The notes beneath the pieces are model-generated. The model was given only the letters and a program-made list of their open reading frames with translations, was not told the DNA's origin and did not search any database. Source: Thereva unica (taxonomy: Eukaryota; Arthropoda; Insecta; Diptera; Therevidae). Taken from it: 64,000 bases of DNA. Location of the stretch: NCBI GenBank assembly GCA_949987705.1, contig OX465282.1, positions 8,978,501-9,042,500 of the forward strand, given 5' to 3'. Positions within the stretch are counted from its first letter, which is position 1. Each line of letters starts with the position of its first letter. The position numbers and the translations under genes are program-made. This document shows, piece by piece, positions 33,433 through 45,732 of this stretch.

Positions 33433-34090
33433 AGTGGTTTCTTTTATATGTAGCTGGAAAGGCCGTAGGTGAAGATGTGATATCCCACTATGTAAATCTA
33501 GAGAGGCATGTAGGTTTTCCTTATCCTTTTCTCAATATTCGACTTCCAATTAAGTTGACCCAGAAATATTACAGTGGAGATAAAGTGAAGGTATGCCCAT
33601 CCAACGCTCGTGCAAAGCTGTCTCAGTCGATCGACCTCTGAGATAGGTATGTTGAGCGGGGGACAGTAAAGTCACATCTACAGATTGGCGAATGTGAGAG
33701 TCGATGACCCTTCTTAGTGTCTTGAGCAGGAAGGATTTTGCTTAACCCACGGGCCCGCTTGTAAACATGATAACTAGTCAGGGTAGTACTAGCCCATCGT
33801 GCGGTTGTTCTCTAACCTTATTCTTTAAGGGAAGGTTGCCGGGAGCTCTCGAGTTACCCAAGGTCGTATGAGAACAAACACCTTCTTACAAAATAACATT
33901 TCTTTATTCATTCAAAATATCCTTATACATTAACAATTTCGGTCACTTAAATCTAAGTAAATACGGGATACATGTGTACATGTTTCTTATAGTTATATCT
34001 AAGTAACTAACTACGGGGTATCTCTAGATGCACGCTTCTTACTAATTTATTGCTAAGCAGCTATCTACTCATTACTCTATTCTATATGTG
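33433..34090. other. Spacer between two repeat clusters
   Basis: A + strand frame runs to 33641 and is unrecognised. The spacer, with both clusters, might be the decayed remains of an LTR element, but no LTR termini, primer site or pol motif is visible. Confidence 0.3.
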
Positions 34091-34096
34091 CGTAAG

Positions 34097-34345
34097 ATCG
34101 TACACCACGACATTGGTCCAGGAGATACTCCTCAGGTATTCGGTCGGTATGCGGTGGGTAGGTGTTATGTCTGCGGTCTAACACGGTATAGGAATCGCTA
34201 CTTCGGCACATTGTCGGATAGTACATCACGACAAGGCCTCGGCAACATTCTTCAGGTAATGAGTATAGTGTGTAATGTGTATAGTGTGTAATGTGTATAG
34301 TGTAACCGTGCCGGATCGTGCAACACGGCACGGTCTAGGACCGGA
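34097..34345. repeat. Second GTCGGATCGTACACC-type cluster with a 16-bp tandem
   Basis: It repeats the motifs of 33185-33432 (CGTACACCACGACATTGGTC, TTGTCGGATAGTACATC, CGGCAACATTCTTCAGG, GGATCGTGCAACACGGCA). It includes three tandem copies of a GTGTGTAATGTGTATA-like unit at 34267-34304. Confidence 0.6.
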
Positions 34346-34349
34346 GAAT

Positions 34350-36885
34350 GTGACCTCTCCGGAACGAGCCTGGTTAAAGACTGAATTTTAGCCTGATAAA
34401 GCGGTTTATTTTATACCTAGAAAGCTCGTCGGCATAGGAAGCTTTAAAGCTTCGAAGTGAGCTTTCAAAGGAGAATCACCCAGCCTGCTGAGTAAATATT
34501 TATTTTCTTAAAGCTTTGTTAGGGGACGCATTCTAGAGCTTGAAACGTGGTACTTTTGTATTTTTCTAACGTTCGTGGAGAGGGTTCTTAGTAACGAAAA
34601 TTGGTTCGTTACAACTCTGCCTGCGATTACATTCTTTTATCGAGGACAGACCTGAGTTTTGTTTGAAGAAACTTCATTCCGCGATGGCAGAACTGTTTGT
34701 TTGCTCTGTCTAATTGGCCTAGATAGCTTGTACGCAGTCTAGTGTCTAGTACCTAGCAAGCTAGATTAAAAGGATATAAAGAATAGAATAGGTTGTGGTA
34801 TGGTGGGTGCTTGAGTAGATGATGACCCTTAGTCATCTGTAAAGCGATTTTACATTTGAATTTGGTTTGTTCTGATCCAAATCTTCATTATTCTTAAAGG
34901 CCTTCAGACTTTATTAATCAAATGCTTTTAAAGAGCCAATAAAAAAATTCTTTTGTTACATCATTTACTGAACGCATTACTCATATTTATTTCTCAGTCA
35001 GCCCTTGCCACACCCTAAAATGCTCCTTTAGCATAAAATTGATTTAGTCCTTTCTGCTTGAACTCCTGTAATGCAATATGACAGGCAAAAAGTCTTATAG
35101 TTTCCATTGTATATATAAAGTAACGAACAATATCCAAAGTAAAATTGCAGTTAATTAAGAAAATTCTCTTTCTCTCCTTCTTCAACATTAATCAACTTTC
35201 CGTGAAAAAAAATAACAACTTCACATCATTACTAATTAAAACCCGAGGGATTAACTTAGCTCAAAGAAAAGGCGGCTTTACGTTTTATTTTTTATTTTTT
35301 TTTGTGTTGTAATGCCCATAAAAGCAAAAATTCTTCCGTCACTAAAAGAGTCAGGATCCTTCTCCCTAAAGATCTTGCTTTGTATCTTGAATGAAAAGGA
35401 TCCTTCCCCAAAAGGGAAATCTTCAAAAGGATATGAAAAAAAAATCGCAAAAGGTATATATGGTGGGCTCAAACATAAAACAATAATTTTCACGTTCTTG
35501 TACATGCTTACATAGGCCCAGCATATGTATATATGTATGTGTATATACATGCCCATGCATATCGTCTACCTTAAAGGATAATTTCAGGCGGCGCTTCACT
35601 TGGTACAACTTTTGACTTAATGTCCTCAAGCAAAGAGTTTTGTCCACAAAGCAAGTGCTCCGTGAATTTTCTCCTCTTGGCAGAAAGCTAATTAAACTAC
35701 TTCCTCCATACAAGGATGCATGTCATCCACAAAAGAAGAGACAAGCAGCCTTTCGCTAGGCAATTAATTGCTGCAATGAAACACAACAATGCCGAGTCGC
35801 CATGATATCGGGTACCTTTCTGGTTTATACATAGGTATGTTGTCGGTATCTCTGTTATCCCCTTAAGTACGCACTTAGAGCAAATGATGAAAAGAAATTC
35901 ACAGAATATAAAAAAAAGCAGAGGAGAAAGCAATGCGCTATATAGCTCTGGAAATTTCACTTGAATCACTTCAATCAGGATTCATTTTTCTGTTTAAAAA
36001 AAAAACTCATCCTTTCCAAATTTCACTTACACTTTGGGTGGGTGGACGGGCATGCAGTCAACAGCAGGGGTTGTACGGGGGGCAGGAGCAGGCAAAGATT
36101 ACAATCGCTGTTAATAATAAGTTCCTGACTGGTTTCGGGATTACATGTTAATGGAAATGACTTTTTAATCAAATCTGAATTTCACAAAAGCCGGGGCTAA
36201 TTAGAATTCTGGACACTTCATTTCCTTTCAGTCAGTTGGCAGAGATCTTTGGGAGTTCATAAACTCTCTCCTGAAACTTTTTCAATAAAAAGCCTTTGTA
36301 TGATGGCGAAGCATGCAAACTTACACCCTTGCTGACACTGACGGTATTCTACAACGCCATCATCACCAACTGAGGGGCACTTAAGAGCTGTCAAATTAAA
36401 TTCAATTTGCCATCGTCAGTGGGACGTGAAGGGCGTTAAGTGAATTAATTGCAAAATTGAATTTTTTCAAAAAAAAAAAAAAAAGGTTCCAAAAGTCCAA
36501 CAAATCTGATGATGGGGATGAGCTTTCATTTAACATGATTGCTTTGGAAGGTTTTTTGATTTTTTCCATGCCTTTTCAAAAAATTTGTTCTATTTAGGTA
36601 TTTCCCAATTTTGTGCCTGCATTGTTCATTCAGGCTAAGCCATGGTATCGGCTTGAAATTAATTTCCACCGCTTGTGGGGAGGCTGTTTATTCCGCTTAT
36701 GTAAAACCCAATTTATATTTGATTGGCAAATTAATTTCATAAAACCGGAGATACTTTCAAAAATCAAATGGTCATACGATTTCTGCGGGGAAGTACGAAA
36801 ACAGCGACGGGGGGTTTGGGCTACGAACTTAGCCCTTACTCTCTTTCTCTCTTTTCGTGGAGTATGCGATGAGGAAAGGAACAAT
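34350..36885. other. Non-coding stretch
   Basis: About 2.5 kb of AT-rich DNA without a recognised gene. It contains a TATGTATATATGTATG tract near 35525 and a 15-bp A run at 36470-36484. The open frames at 36613-36981 (+) and 36932-36630 (-) overlap each other and match no family. Confidence 0.45.
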
Positions 36886-36889
36886 TGCC

Positions 36890-37068
36890 ATGGTCTTGCT
36901 AAATGTGGAAAACAAGACTTATCGCTCATCACTGTAAGACTTTTTGCACTTAGCGATGAGCAAAAAGTCTTGCTAGCTTGATTTTGCAGTCTTGTGTTGC
37001 CCTTGTTCTGTATTGTCTTGGTCTTGCTTTTCTTGCTAAATGTGCAAGACTAGTCTTGCTCATCACTA
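36890..37068. mobile_element. hAT-like MITE fragment, AGTCTTGC family
   Basis: It matches 53155-53321 of the full-length copy, including the TAAGACTTTTTGCACTTAGC-type block, and ends at GTCTTGCTCATCACTA (37068). The left part of the element is missing. Confidence 0.7.
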
Positions 37069-37391
37069 GTCTCAGGGCCTCTTAAATCCTCATCTTGCCG
37101 TTGACAAAACCCTATCAGCCCACATATTATTCCTGCACGCAATTAGTGATTGTGACACCACTTCTGCTATGTTGAATCATTGAAACTACTCAAAATCCTG
37201 CTTAAGAACAATGACTTGCCTGAACAATTGATGCTTTTAAAGAGCCTTATGCAGCACACCAGGACGAAATTGCCGAAGCAGGAAAGATGTTGCCCATGGC
37301 TCTGCATCGGAAATTCAAGCTTAAACGATTTGAGAGACAGGCCTTATGTCGTCGTACAAAAGTAAAACCAACAATTCCTCACTATCCTCAC

Positions 37392-37560
37392 TAGTGATGC
37401 GCAAAAATGGTCTTGTTCTTGCAGCCTTTCCTTGTACTTGCTTTTGCAAGAGCAGGAACAAGAACAAGACTTATGTAGTTATGCTGGCAAGAACAAGAAG
37501 AGGACTAACTGTGCAGGAATAAGTCCTAGAGCAAGACTTTAGCAAGATTCGTGCGCAATT
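37392..37560. mobile_element. hAT-like MITE fragment, AGTCTTGC family
   Basis: It begins TAGTGATGCGCAAAAATGG and is filled with CAAGAACAAGAC / GTCTTGTTCTTGC repeats. The right end has decayed, and no target duplication is visible. Confidence 0.6.
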
Positions 37561-37583
37561 TTCACCTAAATCCGTTCTTTTAA

Positions 37584-38008
37584 AGCCCGGTATGCAAGGC
37601 TCAAGGAATTTGCTCAAGAAAACTTCTGCATTTATTCCCTTAAGAAAAAGTGACAGTCGGTAAGAAATTTTGGCATTTGTCTAATTGTCATTGCCGACAG
37701 TACAGTTGTTTTGTTAAGGGTTCAACGATTACTTAAAACGCAAGGCTTCCTTCAACTTCTACTTTCAATTAAAAAAAACCCATGAAACGTCAAAATTACT
37801 TAAAGAAATAAGTGCCTCGGCAATTTTATCAATAGCGACATCTGCGCGTCATTAAAAAAAACACGATTTTTCTGGTGTGATTTCTTGAACCTAGCATACC
37901 GGGTGAAGAAATCGCAGCAGAAAATATTTCTGAGCCATTTCTTGACAACTTTTTTTACATAGGTTTAAGATAGGTCAAGTAATTACTGGAGCCTAGCATA
38001 CCGGGCCT
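37584..38008. mobile_element. MITE candidate with CCCGGTATGC ends
   Basis: The left end AGCCCGGTATGCAAGGCTC matches the inverted right end AGGCCCGGTATGCTAGGCTC. The flanks are TAA and AAA, a decayed TWA-type duplication. A second, internal copy of the right end occurs at 37890-37907, so nested or duplicated ends are possible. No gene is present. Confidence 0.6.
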
Positions 38009-38159
38009 AAAAACCAAAAATATAAAAGTGATTATGATGTTTAAGTAATTATGATATAAATACATACATGTGTGTATATTTATTTTCGCAAGCTGAAACT
38101 CAATGGTAGTAAGTTCAACAATGTTCCCGCACAAAGATATCCATAAAATGACGTGGCAG

Positions 38160-39505
38160 CCACCAGAAGGAGTAACTAATTAAATTGACCACGTCCTAGT
38201 TGAGAGAAGTGGGGCCACGAGTATACTGGACGTAAGAACAATGAGAGGAGCGTGCTGTGGCTCGGACCACTATCTAGTCAAAATGAAATTGAGAGCTACC
38301 AAAACGCATAGAGGGCAAACTCAACCAAAATACGATATAGATAAGCTAAAACGGGAAGAAATAAGAGATGCCTACCAACATGCTGTCGTACAAAACTTGA
38401 GAGAGGTATATGAACAACCCAACATCAACGACAAATGGGGGCAAGTCAAAAGCAGCATAAAGGGGGCAGCAAAAAAGGCACTAGGCTGGGCCCCCAGACA
38501 GACTAGAATTGATTGGTTTGACCAGGACTGTAGAGCCGCAATTGAAGAAAGAAACCAGAGCCAGCGAGAGTACATCGCAAGGCCAACAAGAGCAAGGATG
38601 GAAATCTTCAAGGGAAAAAGAAAAATCGCAGACAAGCTTTGCAGAAAGAAGAGGAAGGGGGAATATCTAAATAGGAGAATCTTACAGATACAGGAAGACT
38701 TCAATGAAGAGAGAATTGGACAAGTGTACAAAGGAACTCGCCAGATCACCAATAAATTTCAGCCAAGAACGGACATCTGCAACGACATAGATGGGAACTT
38801 GTTGGCAGATCCTGATAGGATAAAGGAAAGGTGGAGAGAGTATTTTCAAAACCTATTGAATCCTATCCCCATACTAAACTAGATTGCACAGACAGAGGCA
38901 TTTGTTATTCCCCAAAAGATAACATCTCAATAGAACCTCCAACACTGGATGAGGTACGGGAAGCTATAAAAAGGCAGAACAGTAACAAATCACCAGGCGC
39001 CGATGGAATAGCAGCTGAGCTGTTAGAGGAAGGAGGACCCCAACTATTACGAACCTTACACGAACTCATATGCACCATCTGGGAGGAAGAAGTTATACCG
39101 GAGGACTGGAAGAAAGCGATTATATGTCCAACATACAAGAAAGGAGATAAATTAAACTGCAAAAACTACAGAGGCATCTCACTCCTCAGCACCAGCTACA
39201 AAATTAATTTTAGCAATCCTGGTGAAACAAAAACTAGAACCTAAAGCGAAAGGCCTTATAGGGGAATATCAAGCTGGTTTTAGGACAAACAGGTCAACGT
39301 CGGACCAACTGCTGACCTTAAGGCAAATTCTGGGAAACCTGGGAAAGGAATGTAGATGTATACCAGATATTTGTCGACTCTCAACAGGCATATGACTCAA
39401 TAAACAGAGAGAGGCTAAACGAGATCTTATCGGAATTAGGGGTCCCAGAAGAATACTACTGGCTAATAGAGCCTTTTATGCCCAAAAACAAATCGTGCAC
39501 TCAAG
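38160..39505 (+). pseudogene. RTE-like LINE (family E), endonuclease C-terminus and RT with internal deletion
   Basis: The + strand starts with the end of the endonuclease (IDHVLVERSGATSILDVR, then GSDHYLVKMKLR, including the SDH motif). It continues with a 200-residue linker ending RIKERWREYFQNLLNPIP, and then, in another frame, ANSNKSPGADGIAAELL-like sequence, IPEDWKKAIICPTYKKGDK and [12 protein letters not shown]. Next come YQAGFRTN and a frameshifted motif A. At about 39450 the sequence jumps from LGVP to RRILLANRAFYAQ, skipping motifs B and C, an internal deletion. The second copy at 44.3-48.3 kb helps define the missing part. Confidence 0.88.
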
Positions 39506-39507
39506 AT

Positions 39508-39790
39508 TCACCTACATCCTACATTCAACCGAGAAGCCGAATGTTTTGTTCGCACTTTGCTTAAGTAAATGAACTTAAGAAAATAATGCAAGAAACTCCA
39601 GAGAAACAGGCATCCTGCCGTGTGACGCCAAATCCCCAATGTGGAAAGTCTCCTGCAGAGCTACTGTACAATCGACAGCATCGCAGCCTGCTATCACAAC
39701 TTCTGCCGCAGTACCTTATCCAGACGACTTCACCGAGAAGGCGGCTTCAAGAATTTTTTGCCGAGTTCCTTGTTGGCTGGAAGCAACTAT
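39508..39790 (+). pseudogene. Ty3/gypsy integrase C-terminal fragment
   Basis: The + strand reads FNREAECFVRTLLK, comparable to the NGEAERFVRTFK helix containing the integrase E. After a frameshift come TPEKQASCRVTPNPQCGKS and PAELLYNRQHRSLLSQLLP, the classic end of the gypsy integrase core. It directly abuts the RTE-like LINE fragment. Confidence 0.8.
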
Positions 39791-39839
39791 AATCAAACGG
39801 ATCGCATGCAATAGATAGACTGAGACTATGCCTACCCAA

Positions 39840-42415
39840 TCTGGGGGGGGTTAGGTAATATATGGCTGAGCTGTTGATTTAAGCTCATACACTTGGCCAA
39901 AAGGATAGACCCATTGTGATGCAATAGTGATCCCATTTTAAACCCGAAGTTAAAGTGTCATTTCTTCAGTAAACCATCTCGAGGAAGTAATAAATCTTCT
40001 ATGTTGCGGGATCCCAACCTTCGTGATTTCCGCATGGGTGCTTAGAAAGGGCTCACCGAATGTGGTTAGTCTCCTTCTGCGTAGGGTTGAGCAGTGACAG
40101 AGGAAATGTAGAACACTTTCCTCCTCGTCCGGATTCTTACAGCTTCTGCAAAAATCGTAGGCGACCTAAGCGCGTCGTATGCGCCCCTATCAAACAGTGT
40201 CCGGTCAGCACTCCCACTATAACTAAGAGGTCTTGTCTCCCCAGGTTCAGTAGTGAAGTGGTCCGGCTGAGATCATAAAAGGGCCAGGTTAATCTGGCTA
40301 AAGTGTATTTATTAAAATACCTCCAATGCTTGTTGTTTGTGTTCTGGTCGCATCGGAGTTTAAAAGTGGTCCAAGGCATACCAACCCTTTCCTTTCCTGG
40401 AAGGAGAGTGGCGGTCGCACCTTTCCTTACCAGTTCGTCAGCTTTACAATTTCCTTCTATATTTCGGTGACTGGGTACCCATAATAGGAGGTTCCTGAAT
40501 CGTTAAGAGATCTGCGCCTTTCAGATTTAGTAGGGGAGAGTGGGGTAATACGGGAACAGTTTTGTTAAGAGCTCATAAAAACTAAATAAGTAATTATTTC
40601 TTTATTTTTTAACTTTGCATCCTTTAGTTGAGTTTATTAGCTTTCGTAATGTATAATAGAAATTGTTATTAATAATGTTTTTCAATAATTTATAGCGGTT
40701 TTAAAAAAAAAGTGTAAAATCGTCTTTTTGAAAAATCGTGGGGTAATTCGGGAAATGACACAAAGAGTAAATTATCTGACTTATACCATGATTTTATAAC
40801 ATAATTAATATATTCACATAAAAATCCTGCATCCTAACAGATAACATCCTGACGAATACTTTTCACATATTTACCTTGTTTTCAGGTTCAAAAACCATTA
40901 CATTAGGTGTCCGCAAAGCCTCAGCCAAAAAAACTTTGAATAGTATCGTTTTTTATTAGTTGTCCTTACGAAGTAAATAATACACGTAGTTGCGTTTAAT
41001 TTTCATGAAATAATGTGAATGGTCGATTCTAACACCACATACCACGAAATACCAACTTAAAAATATTAAAAACCCTTTAAAAATGCATTTCCCTATTTAC
41101 CCGCACTTCCCGAATTACCCCACTCTCCCCTACTAATGCTGTTTGTGCAGGGGCACAGGGCTTTCACAGCCGCCTGACTATCTGAGAAGATGTAGACAGT
41201 CCAATTCCCATTGTCATGCTGGTTGAATAGTAGAACAGCTTCTTGTATGGCTAGAAACTCAGCTTGGTGTGCACTGCAGTGATCGGGTGTCGAAAGGAGA
41301 CTTCAACCCCAAGCTCTAGGAAAATACTCCTCCTCCCACTCGACCATCGAGCTTAGAGCCATCAGTAAAGAAGTTAATGGCACCCTGAAAACTGGTGGTC
41401 TATTTCTCCATTCACGACGTGAAGGAATGTGCACTCCGTAGATCATAAACGTGAACATATTCTCGGGTATACAGAAGTCGGTTTTTCGGGGATAGCAACA
41501 GAGTTCAGCACCTTCGTGTGCCCTACCCTGATTCCGGTCCAAAAACCAGATTATTTTATTCTAAGGGTTGCGATGATTGCGCTTTCCTTTGCCACAAGAT
41601 TTAAAGGAGGTTTAACATAACATTTAAGGCATCTGAAGGTGTGGAGCGAAGTGCTCCTGATATGCATAACTCCGCACATCTTTGTACTTTCTGCAGTTTG
41701 TTTAACACGCTGGACTTACAGTCGGCCACCATACTAAGACTAGTTATAGGAGTATTGGACGGACGATCGCTTTGTGGATCCATCGCACTAAGTTAGGGGA
41801 GAAGTCCTATTTCTTCTTAATGGATTTTTTTGCAAGCGAAAAGCTCTATGTTCGCTTTCTTAATTCGCTCTTCTGTATTTTCATTTCAGAGGAGTTTCTT
41901 GTCCAGAACTACTCCCAGATATTCGGCACTGTTGCTAAATTAGAGCCTAACATTGTTAAACCGGGGAGGTGTTAAAGGTGGGCCAGGTAGGTAGGACCAG
42001 TTCCGTTTTTACTGGGTTAACGCTGTGTCCGCAGGTGGCAGTCTAGCTTGAGAGGGTTTATAACAACGTCATCCGCGTACGCCAGGACGTGATGCCCCTA
42101 TGCCTCCATGCGTCATAACAGCTGGTTCATAGTTACGATCCATAGGAGTGGAGAAAGTACTCCTCCTTGCGGAATGCCTTTATTTACGGCCTTTCGGACC
42201 GAGCTGTCGCCCAAGATCGAGCTCACCATCCTGCCAGTAAACATTCGGTGGATAAGAAACACCAACGAACGTGGGCAATTTTGTTTGTCTGAGCTCATAC
42301 ATCCTTGAATAACTTCACTAATCACTGTTGGAAACATTCTTGACACCATTATCACTAGGTCGTCTACGCATGCTACTACCTTTGTTAGTATACTGACACA
42401 ACTTTGATAACGTTC
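39840..42415 (-). pseudogene. R1-like LINE: RT and RNase H, rearranged and interrupted
   Basis: On minus, from the right: CVDDLVIMVSRMFPTVISEV (a motif C-like block, 42385-42325), then LGDSSVRKAVNKGIPQGGVLSPLLW (motif B, 42220-42145), then LAYADDVVI (motif C, about 42095-42065). Next come the linker GALRSTPSDALNVM and an RNase H domain (VYIFSDSQAAVKALC, about 41205-41150) broken by a MITE (40530-41133). The end is RLRCDQNTNNKHW, VGVLTGHC and a C/H-rich tail near 40050. Motif C before motif B implies a join of two partial copies. Family resemblance is to R1/LOA/I LINEs with RNase H. Confidence 0.85.
40530..41133. mobile_element. Tc1/mariner-like MITE in the LINE RNase H region
   Basis: A 604-bp element with ends GTAGGGGAGAGTGGGGTAAT on the left and the same 20 bases at the inverted right end, then CGGGAA on both. 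It is flanked by TA (40528-40529, 41134-41135). Removing it and one TA restores continuity of the LINE. The interior is AT-rich without a transposase. Confidence 0.85.
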
Positions 42416-42419
42416 CTAA

Positions 42420-44258
42420 CATCGATGGGTGTTGCAGAATGGATCAATATCACAGAAAATAAAAAAAAAATACTAGATACTGGAAAGAAATTAGGAAGTG
42501 ATAAAAATAACCATACATTATTTGACTTCAAAAGCCATGGAATCATCACATTATTACTTTCTATACATGCAAATAGCAAAATTTAAAATAATATTTCACA
42601 ACGTTGTTCATAATTTGCATTTTGTTACACATAAAAAGAAATTGGAATGTACAAAATCCGAACTTAATCTCATGATGTCCCTTATGAACGTTTCCAAAAG
42701 AACTCCAAGAGACAACCAACAAATTGCTTTGTTACAACACCCTTTAAAACTTTCAAAATATGTATACACATTCCATAACAAATACACCCTATAAAAATTT
42801 AATCTCTCATCTTTCAAGACTTCCCAAAAAAATCCAAAAAATAATCTCAGGACCGATCAAGAACGTTCGAATCCTTCCATAAAAACGTTCGCTTCATTTA
42901 TTAATACCTGAATTTGAGAAATATAAGTTGTGATGATTTCCGCGTCCTTTTCGTTAAAACTTGGAGAAAATAAATTCACCTCACGATTCAGGCGGAGATA
43001 AGAAGGATTTGTCACGTATATAAAAGCATCTAAGGCTGTGTGCGCCTTCAGCCCGTTCCCATGTCCTCCCAACTTCCAAGAAAAATGTGTAAAACCTGAC
43101 CTGCAGCATTTGAAATTTGTTGCTACGGGAGAGCTCCACTAGAATATTCCTCGTCTGAAGGGGATGTAGGTCAATATTTTAGTATGCTGCAAGTATTTCA
43201 ATCCTTCTTTTTTTCTTGTATCGATGCAGTCGATATCTCCCATCGCATAATTTATAAAGCCTGTGTGCCACTATCCCAACCTCCCAGTTGCATCCTGGGC
43301 GCCAGGATATTGTGTGCATGCAGCTGCATACTGAACAAATCCTTAATTACGCAAAGCAGCGACATCTGGTCACAGTTGCCGGCAGCGCAGAGAGCACTAA
43401 GTGATATTTTATAAGCTTTTTTTGTTATCGAAAATTAATTCATTAATAATTAATAAATGTTTTCCTGTTTGGTCAATTAATTTTGGCTTTTATTTTTCGG
43501 ATGAAATTAAAATTTTCGAGTAAAACTCAATCACCGGGCGCCACATGATGAATTCAGTTATGCCGGGGCCCGAACAATCGCCGCCTGATTAAACTTCCAT
43601 TCGGGCACTCGGGTGGATTTTGCAATCTGTGCCGATAATTTGATTGACGACTTGAAAATGGCCAGCCCCGATCCGGGATGGGGTTTTAACTACCCTTATT
43701 ACTCCTGCTCGGTAATTCTTTTAGTGGCTAGCTGAAAGCTGGGGAGCTGTAATAAATTGGATTTTGCGGTGTCTCTGGCATATGTGCATTTTGTTGAGTG
43801 TGAGGGATTTTGCACCACAGCCAAACTCTGCTGATTAACTACTCTTTGATTACTTCCTTTAGATGGAATCAAATTAAGGATAAAAGAGGCGCAGAGACTA
43901 GCAGCATAATCTACGGCTAAAACTTCGACGTACCATGGTAGACGCTGTAATATTTTTAATAGTAATCGCTTGTTGGTATTGAGAGGAATGAAAATTCTGT
44001 AATATAATTACAAGCCACGGTTAATTATAAAAGTAATCAAGGATTTAATTTTTAGTTCTGTTTTACAATAAGTCTTGTATTAAGGCTACTATTGTGTAGT
44101 AGTAACTACAGGGAGCCGTTTGCATGCCCGTAGGTCGAATAGGAACTACTATTGAAATTATAAATGCAGCCGATTTTTAGGTAGGAAAAGAAACTGCTTC
44201 GTCGAAGAAACAAGTATCGTAATGGAATATCGACAACTAGCCCCCTATGGTTCTCAAT
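42420..44258. other. Non-coding stretch
   Basis: No gene is recognised. Frames at 42498-42794 (+), 43072-42857 (-) and 43184-43414 (+) are unassigned. The DNA near 43260-43400 and 43540-43700 is less AT-rich than its flanks, without a visible motif. Confidence 0.4.
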
Positions 44259-45732
44259 AGATGTGCATCCATCCATCTAATGGTGCTACAGCCCAAATTG
44301 GGCCTTGGCCTCCTCTAGGGCATTTCTCCAAGTTTGACGGTCCCTTGCACAGCAGTTCTCCAGTTCCGAATGTTGAGCATTGTCTTTACGTCAGCCGTCA
44401 CAGACTCCATCCATCTCCTCCTGGGTCTACCTACTGGCCTATTTCCCGAAATTTCTGAGGCTATAAGCCGTTTTGGGATACGACTATCGTCCATCCTGAC
44501 TATGTGGCCGGCTAGTATCAGTCTGTTAATTTTTAGTAAAGTTGAGAGTTGTGGGTCGTCAAAAATTTCATACAACTCGTTGTTTTCATCATCTTCGCCA
44601 TATTCCATCCTTTCTGGTTGGGCCTGTTATGCATCTGAGAATTTTTCTCTCAAACCTGTTGACTCGTTCCTCTATGTCCTGGGTCATAGTCCAAGTTTCG
44701 CTACCATAACACAGGACTGGGCGTATTACTGTTTTGTATAGTGAGAGTTTCGTTTTCCAAATCGTGAGTGCAGGATTTGATTTTGGGCATAAAAGGCTCT
44801 ATTAGCCAGTAGTATTCGTCTGGTTATTTCTTCTTTTTCTTCGTTTCTTTTTGTGATAGTAGACCCAAGGTAGACTGTTTTATCCACTACTTCTAGGTTA
44901 TGTTCGTCGATGGTTATATTTCTTCCCATTCTAAATCTGCCTGCTCTGGTTGTTGCATCACCTTCGTTTTTTCTTCATTTATCTTCAGGCCTATGTCCTT
45001 TGCCGCTTCTTTTAATTCGACATAAGCTTCTTTTGCTGCCAAAAAGGACCTTCCCACGATCTTCACGTCATCCGAATATCCAAGTAATTGTACCGACTGT
45101 GCACTTGTTGATTCACTTCTCTGGACTGACGTTTTCCTTATCTCCCATTCTAGAGACAGGTTGAAAGCATGGGGGCCAGTCCTGGTCTAAGTCCTTGTCG
45201 TACTTCAAACTCCTCTGTTATAACATTTTGGATCCTTACTTTCGCTAGTGAGCTATTTGTTGCGCATTTGATCAGTTGTACAGCTTTGAGGGGACTCCTA
45301 ATTCCGATAAAATCCCGTATAGCCTCTCTCTGTGTATTGAGTCATATGCCTGTTGAAAGTCGACAAATATCTGGTATACATCTGCATTCCTTTCCCAAGT
45401 TTTCTCCAGGATTTGCCTTAAGGTCAGCAGTTGGTCCGATGTTGACATGTTTGTCCTAAAACCAGCTTGATATTCTCCTATAAGGCCTTTTGCTATAGGT
45501 TCCAGTTTTCGTTTCACCAGGATTGCTAAAATTAATTTTGTAGCTGGTGCTGAGGAGTGAGATGCCTCTGTAGTTTTTGCAGTTTAATTTATCTCCTTTC
45601 TTGTATATTGAACATATAATCACTTTCTTCCAGTCCTCTGGTATAACTTCCTCCTCCTAGATGGTGCATTGCATATGAGTTCGTGTACGGTTCGTAATAG
45701 TTGGGGTCCTCCTTACTTTAGCAGCTCAGCTG

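Noticed and set aside
38372..38752. 126-codon frame on minus at 38.4-38.75 kb
   Set aside because: Antisense to the RTE-like LINE linker, whose + frame has clear family features.
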